Assembly (NCBI RefSeq): GCF_014203225.1
Contig: NZ_JACHIO010000024.1
Location: forward strand, 36,795 to 100,794
DNA length: 64,000 nt
Source of the DNA: Granulicella mallensis
GTDB taxonomy: Bacteria; Acidobacteriota; Terriglobia; Terriglobales; Acidobacteriaceae
Direction of reading: 5' to 3'
Each line of letters opens with the position of its first letter. Position 1 is the first letter of the stretch. Of this stretch, positions 33,856-42,897 are shown piece after piece. Made by a program: the position numbers and the translations under genes. The notes under the pieces were generated by a model. The model did not search any database. It was not told the DNA's origin and saw nothing but the letters and a program-made list of their open reading frames with translations.

Positions 33856-35367
33856 TTAAACCCCATAGCTCCGCGGAGTGTAGATCAGTTGCCTGCCGTT
33901 CGAGAGGGTGAACTGGCGAGTGGTCGACGAGCCAACCAGAACCAGCGTTTGCATATCAACCAATGAGGGATCGAGCCTTCCGAGATCGGTGAAAACAATC
34001 TTCTCGTCAGATCTGCCAACGCTGCGGGCAAGCACAACGGGCGTTTCGGGTGCTCTGTATTGTGCGAGGATCGTCTGCGCCTCCGCCAACTGCCATGTGC
34101 GCTCGGACGAAATAGGGTTGTAGAGAGCCAGCGCAAAGTCAGCGGAAGCAGCGGCGTGCAGTCGTTTCACAATCACCTCCCAAGGTTTCAGGCGATCGGA
34201 GAGCGAAAGCACGCAGAAGTCATGCCCTAAAGGAGCCCCTACCCTCGAAGCCGCGGCCTGCATCGCCGACAGGCCGGGAACAACATGGATATCGAGCGAG
34301 CGCCATGCCTCTGGCCCCTGCTCCACGGATTCCAACACAGCCGAAGCCATCGCAAAGATGCCGGGATCACCGGACGAAACCACACACACCCGGCGTCCTG
34401 ACTCCGCCATCGACAGCGCGTGACGCGCCCGTTCTGCCTCGACCTTATTGTCCGAGCCATAGCGGCGCTGACCAGGCTTTACGGGAACGCGATCGAGATA
34501 GGTCTTATAGCCAACAACATCCGTCGCATCGTCCAGTGCCTGCTGAGCCTCCGGAGTGATCCAGCTGGCCGCACCGGGCCCAAGTCCTACTACCGTGATC
34601 CGGCCCAGATCATTCGCAGCGATATCCTTCACGCACCCACTTAAATCCGGAATTAAAATCAGCGAGAAGTAAGCAACATTCAACGGATCAACATCGCTCA
34701 ACTTCAGGATGCGTTCATTGGGCATCGTTGCGCGCTCGATAAAGAGAGCCTTATCGGCAAGCCCTGCCCGGACAAGCGCTCGCTCTACCTTTGCGAAGTT
34801 GCGACCTAGTTTAATAATGGCAAAAGAACTAGAGGGATTCAGCCGCGATGCCAACTCATCCTCAGAGAGGGTCGCCGGAAGCACAACCAGCTCGGAGTCT
34901 CTCCTCACCAGAGGCGTTCCAAATCTCGCAGCCGCGGCCATGATGGAGGGAACGCCCGGAATGACCTCCGTCACAAAGCGGTGTGCCAGCCTGTCGTGAA
35001 GGTACATGTACGACCCATAAAAGAACGGGTCTCCCTCGCAGAGAATCGCCACATCCCGGCCCTGTTCGAGATGGATAGCAATCTCCTTCGCCATCGCGTC
35101 GTAAAAGTCAGAGATCGCGCCTTCATAGCCGCCGGGATGATCGGTCAGCTCCGTAGTGATCGGATACAGCATCGGCAGCTCAATCTGCCCGTGTACCAGC
35201 TCGTGGCTAACGATGGAGCGAGCATTGCTCTGGCCGTGCTTCGCACTGGGATAGGCAATCACCTGCGCCTGTCTCACAAGCCGCAGAGCCTTGAGCGTTA
35301 CCAGCTCAGGATCGCCCGGCCCCAGTCCCACACCGAATAATCGTCCTGCTTTCTGCGTCTCGATCAT
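33856..35367 (-). CDS. cobIJ: CobI-CobJ fusion: precorrin-2 C20- and precorrin-3B C17-methyltransferase
   Basis: This 503-residue protein has two tetrapyrrole methylase domains. Residues 1-~245 match CobI (FGVGLGPGDPELVTLKALR, CEGDPFFYGSYMYLHDRL, EVIPGVPSIMAAAARFGTPL). Residues ~256-503 match CobJ (ITVVGLGPGAASWITPEA, VSSGDPGIFAMASAVLE, ALYNPISSERTWQL, ARSVGRSDEKIVFTDL). The fusion links the steps on either side of CobG. It overlaps cobH by four bases. Confidence 0.93.
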   Translation of the reverse strand: MIETQKAGRLFGVGLGPGDPELVTLKALRLVRQAQVIAYPSAKHGQSNARSIVSHELVHGQIELPMLYPITTELTDHPGGYEGAISDFYDAMAKEIAIHLEQGRDVAILCEGDPFFYGSYMYLHDRLAHRFVTEVIPGVPSIMAAAARFGTPLVRRDSELVVLPATLSEDELASRLNPSSSFAIIKLGRNFAKVERALVRAGLADKALFIERATMPNERILKLSDVDPLNVAYFSLILIPDLSGCVKDIAANDLGRITVVGLGPGAASWITPEAQQALDDATDVVGYKTYLDRVPVKPGQRRYGSDNKVEAERARHALSMAESGRRVCVVSSGDPGIFAMASAVLESVEQGPEAWRSLDIHVVPGLSAMQAAASRVGAPLGHDFCVLSLSDRLKPWEVIVKRLHAAASADFALALYNPISSERTWQLAEAQTILAQYRAPETPVVLARSVGRSDEKIVFTDLGRLDPSLVDMQTLVLVGSSTTRQFTLSNGRQLIYTPRSYGV

Positions 35368-35993
35368 TCGGCCTCACTTGCAAGTGCGTTGACAGCAGCA
35401 GCCGCGATGGCGCTGCCACCACGACGTCCCTGAATGGTGATGTAAGGAAGATTCAACGGGCTGGTCATAAGAGCCGCCTTCGACTCCGCCGCGCCGACAA
35501 ATCCTACCGGAACTCCAATAATCAGCGCCGGGCGGGGTGCGTTCTCCTCCAGCATCTCCAGCAGACGGAACAACGCCGTTGGGGCATTCCCGATCACTAC
35601 AACCGAACCCTCCAGCTTGTCGCGCCATAGCTCCAGTGCAGCGGCACTGCGCGTGGTCTCAAGCTTCTTCGCCAGCTCCACCGTCTGAGGATCGCCCAAC
35701 GTACAAAGCACCTCATTGTCCTTTGGCAATCTCGACCGGGTTACGCCATTGGCCACCATGTTCGCGTCGCAGAGGATCGTCGCTCCGGCGCGCAGGGCCT
35801 CCATGCCGGCCTCTGTAGCGTCAGGGGAGGCCGCGACATATTGCGGAAGGTCCGTCATGCCGCAGGCGTGGATCATCCGCACCACAACACGAGCAAGGTC
35901 TTTCGGAAAGGCAGACAGGTCTGCCTCAGCCCGAATAATGGCGAAAGACTCCCGATAGATTGCACCGGCGTCTTTCGTATAAGTCATCTTCAT
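35364..35993 (-). CDS. cobH: Precorrin-8X methylmutase
   Basis: CobH moves the C11 methyl to C12, giving hydrogenobyrinate. The 209-residue product shows the family's VVRMIHACGMTDL (catalytic His), GATILCDANMVANGVTRSRL and GAPTALFRLLEML-like NAPTALFRLLEMLEE, PALIIGVPVGFVGAAESKAAL and GRRGGSAIAAAAVNAL. The start overlaps cobG by four bases (ATGA). Confidence 0.95.
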   Translation of the reverse strand: MKMTYTKDAGAIYRESFAIIRAEADLSAFPKDLARVVVRMIHACGMTDLPQYVAASPDATEAGMEALRAGATILCDANMVANGVTRSRLPKDNEVLCTLGDPQTVELAKKLETTRSAAALELWRDKLEGSVVVIGNAPTALFRLLEMLEENAPRPALIIGVPVGFVGAAESKAALMTSPLNLPYITIQGRRGGSAIAAAAVNALASEAE

Positions 35994-37276
35994 GAATCAA
36001 CCTCAGCAGCAAAATCTTTATCTTTGTGGCAGGCAACGATCGCTTCCATCGCAGCAGCAGGAGAAGAGTGCGAAGCAACAGCGACTCCGTGAAGTTTCAG
36101 GCTGTAGCCCGACTCGTTGGCTTCCATCTCCGCCGTCGCGCCGTTGCGCATCGCACAACGCTTCTCGCATCCGGAGATGTTCACGGTCCATCCCGGCTTG
36201 ATCTCGCGGCCCGCGAGTTGACGCGCCAGCGACGCCGCCACAGCTCGCACATCGCCTAAGGAAGCGTCGCAGCCATGAATTCCAGCGCAGGCAGAGAGGC
36301 CCCGGTACCCATCTTTTCCATCAAGCGATAGCCCCGCCTCAGCAAGCTGCGCGCTCACCTCACGTACAGCCTGTTCCGGTATCGCACCCAGGACGATGCC
36401 GCGCCAGGGGGCAAGTCTCAGACTGCTCTCATAGTCCTTTGAGATCGCGGAGATCAGCCGTGCCTGCCCTGCCTGTAACCGGCCCAGAGGAACCGACGGG
36501 ATGACGCTGGCCAGCCCGGCATGCCTCGTTTGGCTGATACCAACCGGCGTCTCGACCTCAACTGCAAAATCATGCGGCAGGGTGCAGGGAGTTAAAAATT
36601 CAGAAAGACCTTCCATCATGGTTGCAGTAGCACCGGGTACAGCGATGATTCTTCTCCCTCGAACAGGTATCTCGAACTGCCTGGCAATCCGCAGTGAGAT
36701 TCGTGCAGCCTCAAGCATACAGTCAACCGCCCGGGCAGATGTCACACTCATGTCTGAGGGTTCACCGCCAACCGAAAGCTGAAAAAAGACCTCATCCCCG
36801 GCCCTTACTGCACGCAGGGCAAGATCGTCCGTCTCGCGGCTGAACCATCTGCCACCTCCGTCAAAGGCCATGCTGAACTTGGGATGCAATTCCGCAAACG
36901 CCGAATCCGCCGTGAGGCGATCATCCAGCTCACGCACCAGCGGCACAGTATCCAGCAACTCCTGGCTGTCCAAACCGGCAAAAGGGCTCGCAATGATATT
37001 GCGAACGCGATCATGTTCGCGCGAAGGAAGGAGGTCAACCGCGATGAGGCCCTCTACTACTTTGGCGAGATCCTGGGGTTGAATCGCGCGAAGCTGCAGG
37101 TTGGCGCGCGAAGTGATCTCTATTTGGCCGTCCCCCAACGTCGCAGAGAGCTCCGCGATAGCGCCCAGCTGGCCTGGCTGAATCAGCCCACCAGGGACTC
37201 GGATGCGCAGGAGCAAACCGTCTTTCGCAGGAACGGCGTGAAGAATTCCCGGGCAAAATTTGTCGCCAACTCGCAT
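35990..37276 (-). CDS. cobG: Precorrin-3B synthase (monooxygenase)
   Basis: CobG is the oxygen-dependent ring-contraction enzyme and marks the pathway as aerobic. The 428-residue product is a nitrite/sulfite-reductase-like protein with RVPGGLIQPGQLGAIAELS, the Cys motifs CAGIHGCDAS and GCEKRCAMRNG that ligate the 4Fe-4S centre, and a second ferredoxin-like half. I chose the ATG at complement 37274-37276 because AGGGA precedes it; a TTG at 37318 is upstream. First gene of the operon. Confidence 0.9.
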   Translation of the reverse strand: MRVGDKFCPGILHAVPAKDGLLLRIRVPGGLIQPGQLGAIAELSATLGDGQIEITSRANLQLRAIQPQDLAKVVEGLIAVDLLPSREHDRVRNIIASPFAGLDSQELLDTVPLVRELDDRLTADSAFAELHPKFSMAFDGGGRWFSRETDDLALRAVRAGDEVFFQLSVGGEPSDMSVTSARAVDCMLEAARISLRIARQFEIPVRGRRIIAVPGATATMMEGLSEFLTPCTLPHDFAVEVETPVGISQTRHAGLASVIPSVPLGRLQAGQARLISAISKDYESSLRLAPWRGIVLGAIPEQAVREVSAQLAEAGLSLDGKDGYRGLSACAGIHGCDASLGDVRAVAASLARQLAGREIKPGWTVNISGCEKRCAMRNGATAEMEANESGYSLKLHGVAVASHSSPAAAMEAIVACHKDKDFAAEVDS

Positions 37277-37429
37277 CTGCTCTGTCCCTGACCGAAGAGA
37301 CGCTGAGGGCCGATACAACAGCCACCTCTTCCGCGTCTGATATAGATTGTCTCAGTACGGACCTTGCTCTTCAAAACACCGTATCCATCCATGCCAGCAC
37401 ACAGCCGCATACACATAGGGGAAAACCAG
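37277..37429. promoter_or_regulatory. Divergent promoter region, cob operon and sulfatase
   Basis: The 153-base intergenic stretch must contain both promoters. I looked for a cobalamin riboswitch on the minus strand and do not see the B12-box or enough length for the full aptamer. So the operon may be unregulated by B12 in this way, or the leader is atypical. Confidence 0.4.
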
Positions 37430-38884
37430 GTGTCGCACTCCACAGAACCGAACCGGCGAGAGTTCCTTCAAGGCTCTCTGGCGCTTGCAGGAACCCTCCT
37501 TACTTCTTCCCGGCAAGGCGAAGCGGAGACACCCTCAAAGCCCGCAAAGCAGCCAAACCTCATCTTTTTCTTCGGCGAAGGCCAGCGAGCCGATGCCCTT
37601 TCGTTAGCCGGAAACCCGATCCTCAAGACACCCCACCATGACCGCCTTGGACGGGAGGGTATGCGTTTTACCAATGCCTTCTGCACCAATGCCCTCTGCG
37701 CTCCCGCACGCGCCGTGGCGATGACCGGCATGTACAGCAAGTCGACAGGAGCCTATGCCAACGAGGATGCGGGAACGCCTCTGCCGGAAGACATCCCCCT
37801 GTTTACCGACATCCTGCGCGCCGCCGGATACGAGGTCGGCATCGTCGGCAAAACGCACCTCCGCAATGGCGCGGAAGACCGTTATTGGGACTACTACTTC
37901 GGCCACAATGCGCCCTCGAACAACTACTACAACCCCACCTACAAGGAAGGCCGCAAGGGAAAGATAGGCCCGGAGAAGCGATACAAGAATGTCTGGGCTG
38001 ACGACCTCGCCGTCCAGCGTGGGCTGAAGTGGCTGGACGAGGACCGCGGCGACAAGCCATTCTGCCTGCTGGTCTGGTTCATGGCCCCGCATGCGCCGTT
38101 CTATCGACCCAGGCGGTATCTCGATCTATACCGCGATACCGTCATCCCTAAACCTGCAACCTTCGACGATGACCTGAAGGATTATCCCGGCAAGGCCCGT
38201 TGCTTTGCAGCCGCGGAAAACAAGATCGGGACCACGGTCATGGTCGATACTCCAAGGTCCCTCGAGGAGATTACCAAGGATTACTATGCGGCTCTTGTGG
38301 GCGTGGACGATCTGATCGGTGAAGTCCTCGCCTATCTTGAGCGCCGCAAACTGCTCGACGATACGGCCATCCTGCATGGTTCCGACCATGGCTACTTTCT
38401 CGGGGAGTGGCGGCTCTTCGACAAGCGCCTGATGCACGAACCTTCCATCCGCGTGCCCCTGATGATTCGCTACCCCAGGCGCATCAAGGCAGGCACCGTT
38501 CGAGATGAGATGGTGCTGGACACCGACCTCGCTCCGACGCTACTCGATCTGGCAGGGATCGAAAAGCCAGCAAACATGCAGGGAAAGAGTGTACTGCCCC
38601 TGGCTGAAAAGGCGGACCCAGCCTTCCGCACAGAGTGGTATTACGAATACTTCGAGTGGCCGAACCCCGAAGTCACGCCTCCCTGCCGCGGCGTGCGGAC
38701 GGAGCGCTACAAGCTCATCCACTACACCAGGGACCCGCAGGAATACGAGATGTACGACCTGCAGAACGACCCGAACGAAGTAAACAACCTCTACGGTCAA
38801 CCTCAATACCAGGATCTGCAAAAGGAGCTCTGGGAGAGACTCGAACGCCTGAGCGCAGCCGTGCCTGCGAGACGGAAGCACTGA
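37430..38884 (+). CDS. Tat-exported sulfatase with altered first metal motif
   Basis: The 484-residue product (GTG start, AGGGG eight bases upstream) has a Tat signal with RREFLQG (residues 9-15), the formylglycine motif as CAPAR at Cys90, and a late SDHGYFLGEW metal/His block. The usual N-terminal Asp-Asp pair is replaced by GEG in FFGEGQRADAL (~49-51). This may change metal binding or substrate (sulfate or phosphate esters). Lacks a lipoprotein site, so periplasmic. Confidence 0.82.
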   Translation: MSHSTEPNRREFLQGSLALAGTLLTSSRQGEAETPSKPAKQPNLIFFFGEGQRADALSLAGNPILKTPHHDRLGREGMRFTNAFCTNALCAPARAVAMTGMYSKSTGAYANEDAGTPLPEDIPLFTDILRAAGYEVGIVGKTHLRNGAEDRYWDYYFGHNAPSNNYYNPTYKEGRKGKIGPEKRYKNVWADDLAVQRGLKWLDEDRGDKPFCLLVWFMAPHAPFYRPRRYLDLYRDTVIPKPATFDDDLKDYPGKARCFAAAENKIGTTVMVDTPRSLEEITKDYYAALVGVDDLIGEVLAYLERRKLLDDTAILHGSDHGYFLGEWRLFDKRLMHEPSIRVPLMIRYPRRIKAGTVRDEMVLDTDLAPTLLDLAGIEKPANMQGKSVLPLAEKADPAFRTEWYYEYFEWPNPEVTPPCRGVRTERYKLIHYTRDPQEYEMYDLQNDPNEVNNLYGQPQYQDLQKELWERLERLSAAVPARRKH

Positions 38885-38943
38885 TATCCATAACTGGGTT
38901 CAACGATTCCGCACAGGTTGCAGCCACGATTCCGGGCATTATC

Positions 38944-40026
38944 CTACCGGCGCAGGACATGCCTTCGAAGATTCTGAATTGGCCGCTCCATGCCATAGAG
39001 GCTTAGGGTGCAAACAAGCAGCGTAGCGACAACGACAAAAGAGGATCTGCAAAAAAACTGTAACCAGTTATAAGAAGGAGGACCCATATAGCGATCGAAA
39101 AGATACAGAAAGAAGCCGTGATACATATACAGGCTATAGCTGATAGACCCAAGAAACAGAAGCGGAGCCGAGCGCAACCATCGAAACAACCGTGTCCCAG
39201 GGTGATAAAGAATATAGCGAATCACACGGTAAACAAGATAGTTTGTTGTTAGAAGAATGAATGCAGTCTTCTTCCCTCCGCCATCGCCTGCAAGAATGTA
39301 GATTTCGTAGATCAGCGCAAGCGCTAAGCACGATCTGGAATGAAATACCTTCAAAAAACGACATACAAAGGGAGTAAGGCCTTCCCCCTCTGTCATCCAC
39401 TCGCACGCGAGTAAGGCCCCCATCGCCAGGCCGTCAAATCTGTACCAGGTAACCCTGAGCATGGCATGGCCGGCAATGAACAGCATGTATGTTCTCAGAC
39501 CTGCCGAAAGCACCATGAGAGCGATACAGCTTCGGTAGATATTGGGGATGGCGAATCGGCGAATGACCTGTGGCCAAAGAAGATAGAATTGCTCCTCAAT
39601 CGATAAGGTCCAGGCGGGGCCGGTATTGGCAACATGAAACTTTTCATCGAAGTTCACAATGAACGCAAGAGCAAGAATGACATAGCCGTGGCTGCCTGGA
39701 ATCAACAACCACATCACGAGCAGGTGAACGAGATACACCGGCTGAATTCTAAGCACACGTTTCCAGTAGAAATTCCAGAAGAAGGCAGGCTCTTCTTTAT
39801 CTTTGAGCAATAACGAGGTAATAAGAAAGCCCGAGAGAACGAAAAAGATATCGACGCCAAAGGTTCCGAGGGATGAAAAGCGCATGGCAATTCTCCACGA
39901 AAGAGTCTGCGTTACCGATGCCGCATTCTCCCTTGCCGTGTTAAAGAGATGAAATATAAGGACAATGCTTGCCGCTATGCCGCGCAACCCATCCAGCTCA
40001 TTGACATGCCCCAGGCTCTTCTTCAT
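38944..40026 (-). CDS. Acyltransferase 3 family membrane protein
   Basis: The 360-residue protein starts with NELDGLRGIAASIVLIFHLF, the catalytic His region of OafA/YrhL-type O-acyltransferases, followed by ~10 hydrophobic segments and the FFVLSGFLITSLLL and WTLSIEEQFYLLWP motifs. It would transfer acyl (often acetyl) groups to cell-surface polysaccharide or a related exported molecule. It is a single gene with no polysaccharide cluster adjacent. Confidence 0.88.
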   Translation of the reverse strand: MKKSLGHVNELDGLRGIAASIVLIFHLFNTARENAASVTQTLSWRIAMRFSSLGTFGVDIFFVLSGFLITSLLLKDKEEPAFFWNFYWKRVLRIQPVYLVHLLVMWLLIPGSHGYVILALAFIVNFDEKFHVANTGPAWTLSIEEQFYLLWPQVIRRFAIPNIYRSCIALMVLSAGLRTYMLFIAGHAMLRVTWYRFDGLAMGALLACEWMTEGEGLTPFVCRFLKVFHSRSCLALALIYEIYILAGDGGGKKTAFILLTTNYLVYRVIRYILYHPGTRLFRWLRSAPLLFLGSISYSLYMYHGFFLYLFDRYMGPPSYNWLQFFCRSSFVVVATLLVCTLSLYGMERPIQNLRRHVLRR

Positions 40027-40252
40027 CTACACTCCAACACGAGTCGTGCCCCCCAAGCGATATAGCTGTTCCAACTAACATCAACGCACCCGTAGCACGC
40101 CTTATTCGCTTGAGCACAAAGAGTGAATACAGGCCTCGATGAGGCCCACGATATGCCCTGCGGTTACGAGAGAGTCACCGGTAATAGTCGGAGAATACAG
40201 GAACAGACGCGATCCCGCGTATCGCTGTATCGTGGTCGGGCTGCCCGCTAGT

Positions 40253-41068
40253 CTAATTTTCGGTGGGCATCTCCACATGATCCACGACGAGAACTTCCAC
40301 CGGCCCTTTACGCGGCTCCAGCTTTAGCCCGAGTTGCTCCTGAATCGCCGTAAAAATCGACGGTGGAGGATCGGCAATCGGTGCTCCGTTCAACCTGGCG
40401 GGCCCTTGGTCCGGGGTCCACTGTAACGTCACATCGAACCGCCCAGGGACACCTGTTTTATCTTCAACGGGCCTCCCTAAAACTTTCGCCAACTCTCGTG
40501 CCAGGCCGTCCGTAGTCAGTCCCTGGGCCGTGAATCTGCCATACGAACCGTTGATCAGCAGTCCATTCGACTGCGTTGCCACCAGCTTTACACCGCTCTT
40601 CGTCACCACCAGGGCATAGATCGGCAGTTCTCTGGTCTCCTTGTGGCACTTCAGATGGAATCGATCTGCCAGCAAGGCTTGAAGCAACAGCCTCTTTTGC
40701 GTCCTTCGCCCCTCTTCATCCAGCAGGTTCAACTGCGTATCGAAAGTGCTATCCACCTTTGCCTCAATGTCGAACATCGCCGAATTGACCGGCTCAGACA
40801 CGCCGAAGATCTGACTCTCCGGCAAACCATAAGCCTGCTGAAGTAGCGCTTTCATGGGGACATTGGCCGTTCGAAAGTTTCCGCTGGTGGAAGAACTATA
40901 AATATGCGACCTGCCGTCGACAGACGCCTTGTTCAGCTTCACCGAGGCCACATCGAAGGTTGGCCCGGTACTGTTTTGGGCTCTCGCAACCGATGCAAGC
41001 ACCCCGATGGCTATCCCTAGCGCAACGCGGAATAGCAGCCTTCGCCACAACTTTCGCTCCATCTGCAT
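40253..41068 (-). CDS. TIGR03435 family secreted protein
   Basis: A 271-residue product with a signal peptide, then FDVASVKLNKA, the NVPMKALLQQAYGLPESQI motif, LLQALLADRFHLKCHKETREL, YALVVTKSG and the C-terminal EQLGLKLEPRKGPVEVLVVDHVE. This is a lineage-expanded family of Acidobacteria whose function is unknown. AGGAG precedes the ATG by ten bases. It supports the taxonomic reading of the window. Confidence 0.85.
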   Translation of the reverse strand: MQMERKLWRRLLFRVALGIAIGVLASVARAQNSTGPTFDVASVKLNKASVDGRSHIYSSSTSGNFRTANVPMKALLQQAYGLPESQIFGVSEPVNSAMFDIEAKVDSTFDTQLNLLDEEGRRTQKRLLLQALLADRFHLKCHKETRELPIYALVVTKSGVKLVATQSNGLLINGSYGRFTAQGLTTDGLARELAKVLGRPVEDKTGVPGRFDVTLQWTPDQGPARLNGAPIADPPPSIFTAIQEQLGLKLEPRKGPVEVLVVDHVEMPTEN

Positions 41069-41314
41069 GGGAGTATCTCTCCTGCGACTTCTTACTCTGT
41101 GACCTTTGCGTTGTAGGACGCTTGCAGAAGCAGATCAGAAGCAGCAAATCTTTCCAAATCGCCAACCGGAGATCGCTCTTGAACCGGACCTAAGTTCCTC
41201 TACTTGAAGGCTTTCCCCAACTTCGGAACTCCTTCATTCCATTACGCAAAATGGTACCCCATTCTCCTCTCCACGCTGCCTGCCCATAGCAAACTGGTAA
41301 ACTAAAGATCGATT

Positions 41315-42547
41315 ATGCCCGCTATTCACCGTAGAAAAACCGTCACCGTCAATGTAGGCGGCATCCGTGTCGGCTCCGAAGCTCCCGTTGTTGTCCAGTC
41401 GATGACCAACACCGACACCGCCGACATCGAGAGCACCGTCCAGCAGGTCGCTGCCCTGGCCCGTGCCGGCTCCGAACTCGTCCGCATCACGGTCAACAAC
41501 GATGAAGCGGCAAAGGCCGTTCCCTACATCGTCGAAGGCATTCAGAAAAAAGGCTGGAACACGCCCATCGTCGGCGACTTCCACTACAACGGCCACCTGC
41601 TGCTGCGGAAGTATCCCGACTGCGCCAAGGCGCTCTCCAAGTACAGAATCAACCCCGGCAACGTCTCCATCGGCCGCAAGGACGACGACAACTTCCGCAC
41701 CATGGTGGAAGCCGCCGTCGAGTACCAGAAGCCCGTGCGCATCGGCGTCAACTGGGGCTCGCTCGACCAGGCGCTGCTCACCCGCATGATGGACGACAAC
41801 TCGAAGTCCGTCGAGCCCAGGGACGCACGCGACGTGATGATGGAGGCGATGGTCGTCTCCGCGCTCGACAACGCCGCCGCCGCCGAACGCTACGGCTTGC
41901 GTCGCGATCAGATCATCCTTTCAGCCAAGGTCTCCGGCGTGCGCGACCTCGTCGACGTCTACACTGAGCTGGCCTCGCGCTGCGACTACACGCTGCACCT
42001 CGGCCTGACCGAAGCGGGCATGGGCATGAAGGGCGTTGTCGCCAGCACCGCCGGCCTCGCTCCCCTGCTGCTTGCAGGCATCGGCGATACCATTCGCGTC
42101 TCCCTGACGCCTACACCCGGCGGCGACCGCTCGGAAGAGGTTCGCTGCGCCCAGCAGATCCTGCAGTCGCTTTCGATCCGCAGCTTCATGCCGCAGGTCA
42201 CCAGCTGCCCCGGCTGCGGCCGCACCACGAGCACCTACTTCCAGGAGCTCGCCGAGCGCATCCAGAACTATCTTGTCGAATCCATGCCCGAGTGGAAGAA
42301 GCAGTACCCCGGCGTCGAGGAGCTGAAGCTCGCCGTCATGGGCTGTATCGTCAACGGCCCCGGCGAGTCCAAACACGCGAACATCGGCATCTCACTGCCT
42401 GGCACGTTTGAGGAGCCCAAGGCCCCGGTCTACGTCGATGGCAAGCTCTTCACCACGCTCAAGGGCGACCGCATCGTGGAAGAGTTCCAGGTCATCCTCG
42501 ACGAGTACGTCCAGAAGCGCTACGGACATCAGCTCGTCGAAGTCTAA
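41315..42547 (+). CDS. ispG: 4-hydroxy-3-methylbut-2-enyl diphosphate synthase
   Basis: IspG (GcpE) makes HMBPP from MEcPP in the MEP isoprenoid pathway using a 4Fe-4S cluster. The 410-residue product has [12 protein letters not shown] at the N-terminus, GVNWGSL, and the cluster ligands in [11 protein letters not shown] (about Cys297 and Cys300) and GCIVNGPGE (~343). Length is that of the usual bacterial two-domain form. A strong terminator follows. Confidence 0.96.
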   Translation: MPAIHRRKTVTVNVGGIRVGSEAPVVVQSMTNTDTADIESTVQQVAALARAGSELVRITVNNDEAAKAVPYIVEGIQKKGWNTPIVGDFHYNGHLLLRKYPDCAKALSKYRINPGNVSIGRKDDDNFRTMVEAAVEYQKPVRIGVNWGSLDQALLTRMMDDNSKSVEPRDARDVMMEAMVVSALDNAAAAERYGLRRDQIILSAKVSGVRDLVDVYTELASRCDYTLHLGLTEAGMGMKGVVASTAGLAPLLLAGIGDTIRVSLTPTPGGDRSEEVRCAQQILQSLSIRSFMPQVTSCPGCGRTTSTYFQELAERIQNYLVESMPEWKKQYPGVEELKLAVMGCIVNGPGESKHANIGISLPGTFEEPKAPVYVDGKLFTTLKGDRIVEEFQVILDEYVQKRYGHQLVEV

Positions 42548-42558
42548 AGCGAGAAACG

Positions 42559-42595
42559 AAAGGGGGGACGGCCTAGGCCTTCCCCCCTTTTTATT
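42559..42595 (+). terminator. Rho-independent terminator of ispG
   Basis: AAAGGGGGGA pairs with TCCCCCCTTT around an inner GGCCTAGGCC palindrome, followed by TTATTT. Distance to the ispG stop is about a dozen bases. Confidence 0.8.
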
Positions 42596-42613
42596 TGCGG
42601 AGAAGTAGTTGCC

Positions 42614-42854
42614 GCAGCGCGAAGCGCCAACCGTGATGCTTTAGCATCGCGGGACGGAGGGAGCCGTAGCCTTCAGGCTACGGAATCAAAGGCAGGCAAG
42701 AATCGGGCTTTAGCCCCGGGCCTTTTGTTCGCAGCCGAAAGAAGGCCCGGGCCTAAAGGCCACATCATTCCTAAGCCTCTATTTCCGTAGCCTAAAGGCT
42801 ACGGCTCCCTCCGTCGCCCTGATGCTGAAGCATCAGGGAACGCGCTTCGCGCTG
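42614..42854. repeat. Nested ~240-bp inverted repeat (REP-like)
   Basis: Outer arms (GCGCGAAGCGC at 42617 region versus GCGCTTCGCGC at 42842), then GATGCTTTAGCATC versus GATGCTGAAGCATC, then a GGACGGAGGGAGCCGTAGCC block versus its reverse complement at 42796-42815, each itself containing small hairpins, and a central GGGCTTTAGCCC/GGCCCGGGCC part. All are noncoding, between ispG and the convergent glycosyltransferase gene. Confidence 0.8.
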
Positions 42855-42897
42855 TCATAAATAGCCCACAATTTTTCAACGAACAAAAGCTCTCCAA

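Noticed and set aside
37277..37429. Cobalamin riboswitch before the cob operon
   Set aside because: Too short for the full aptamer and no B12-box-like sequence seen on the minus strand.
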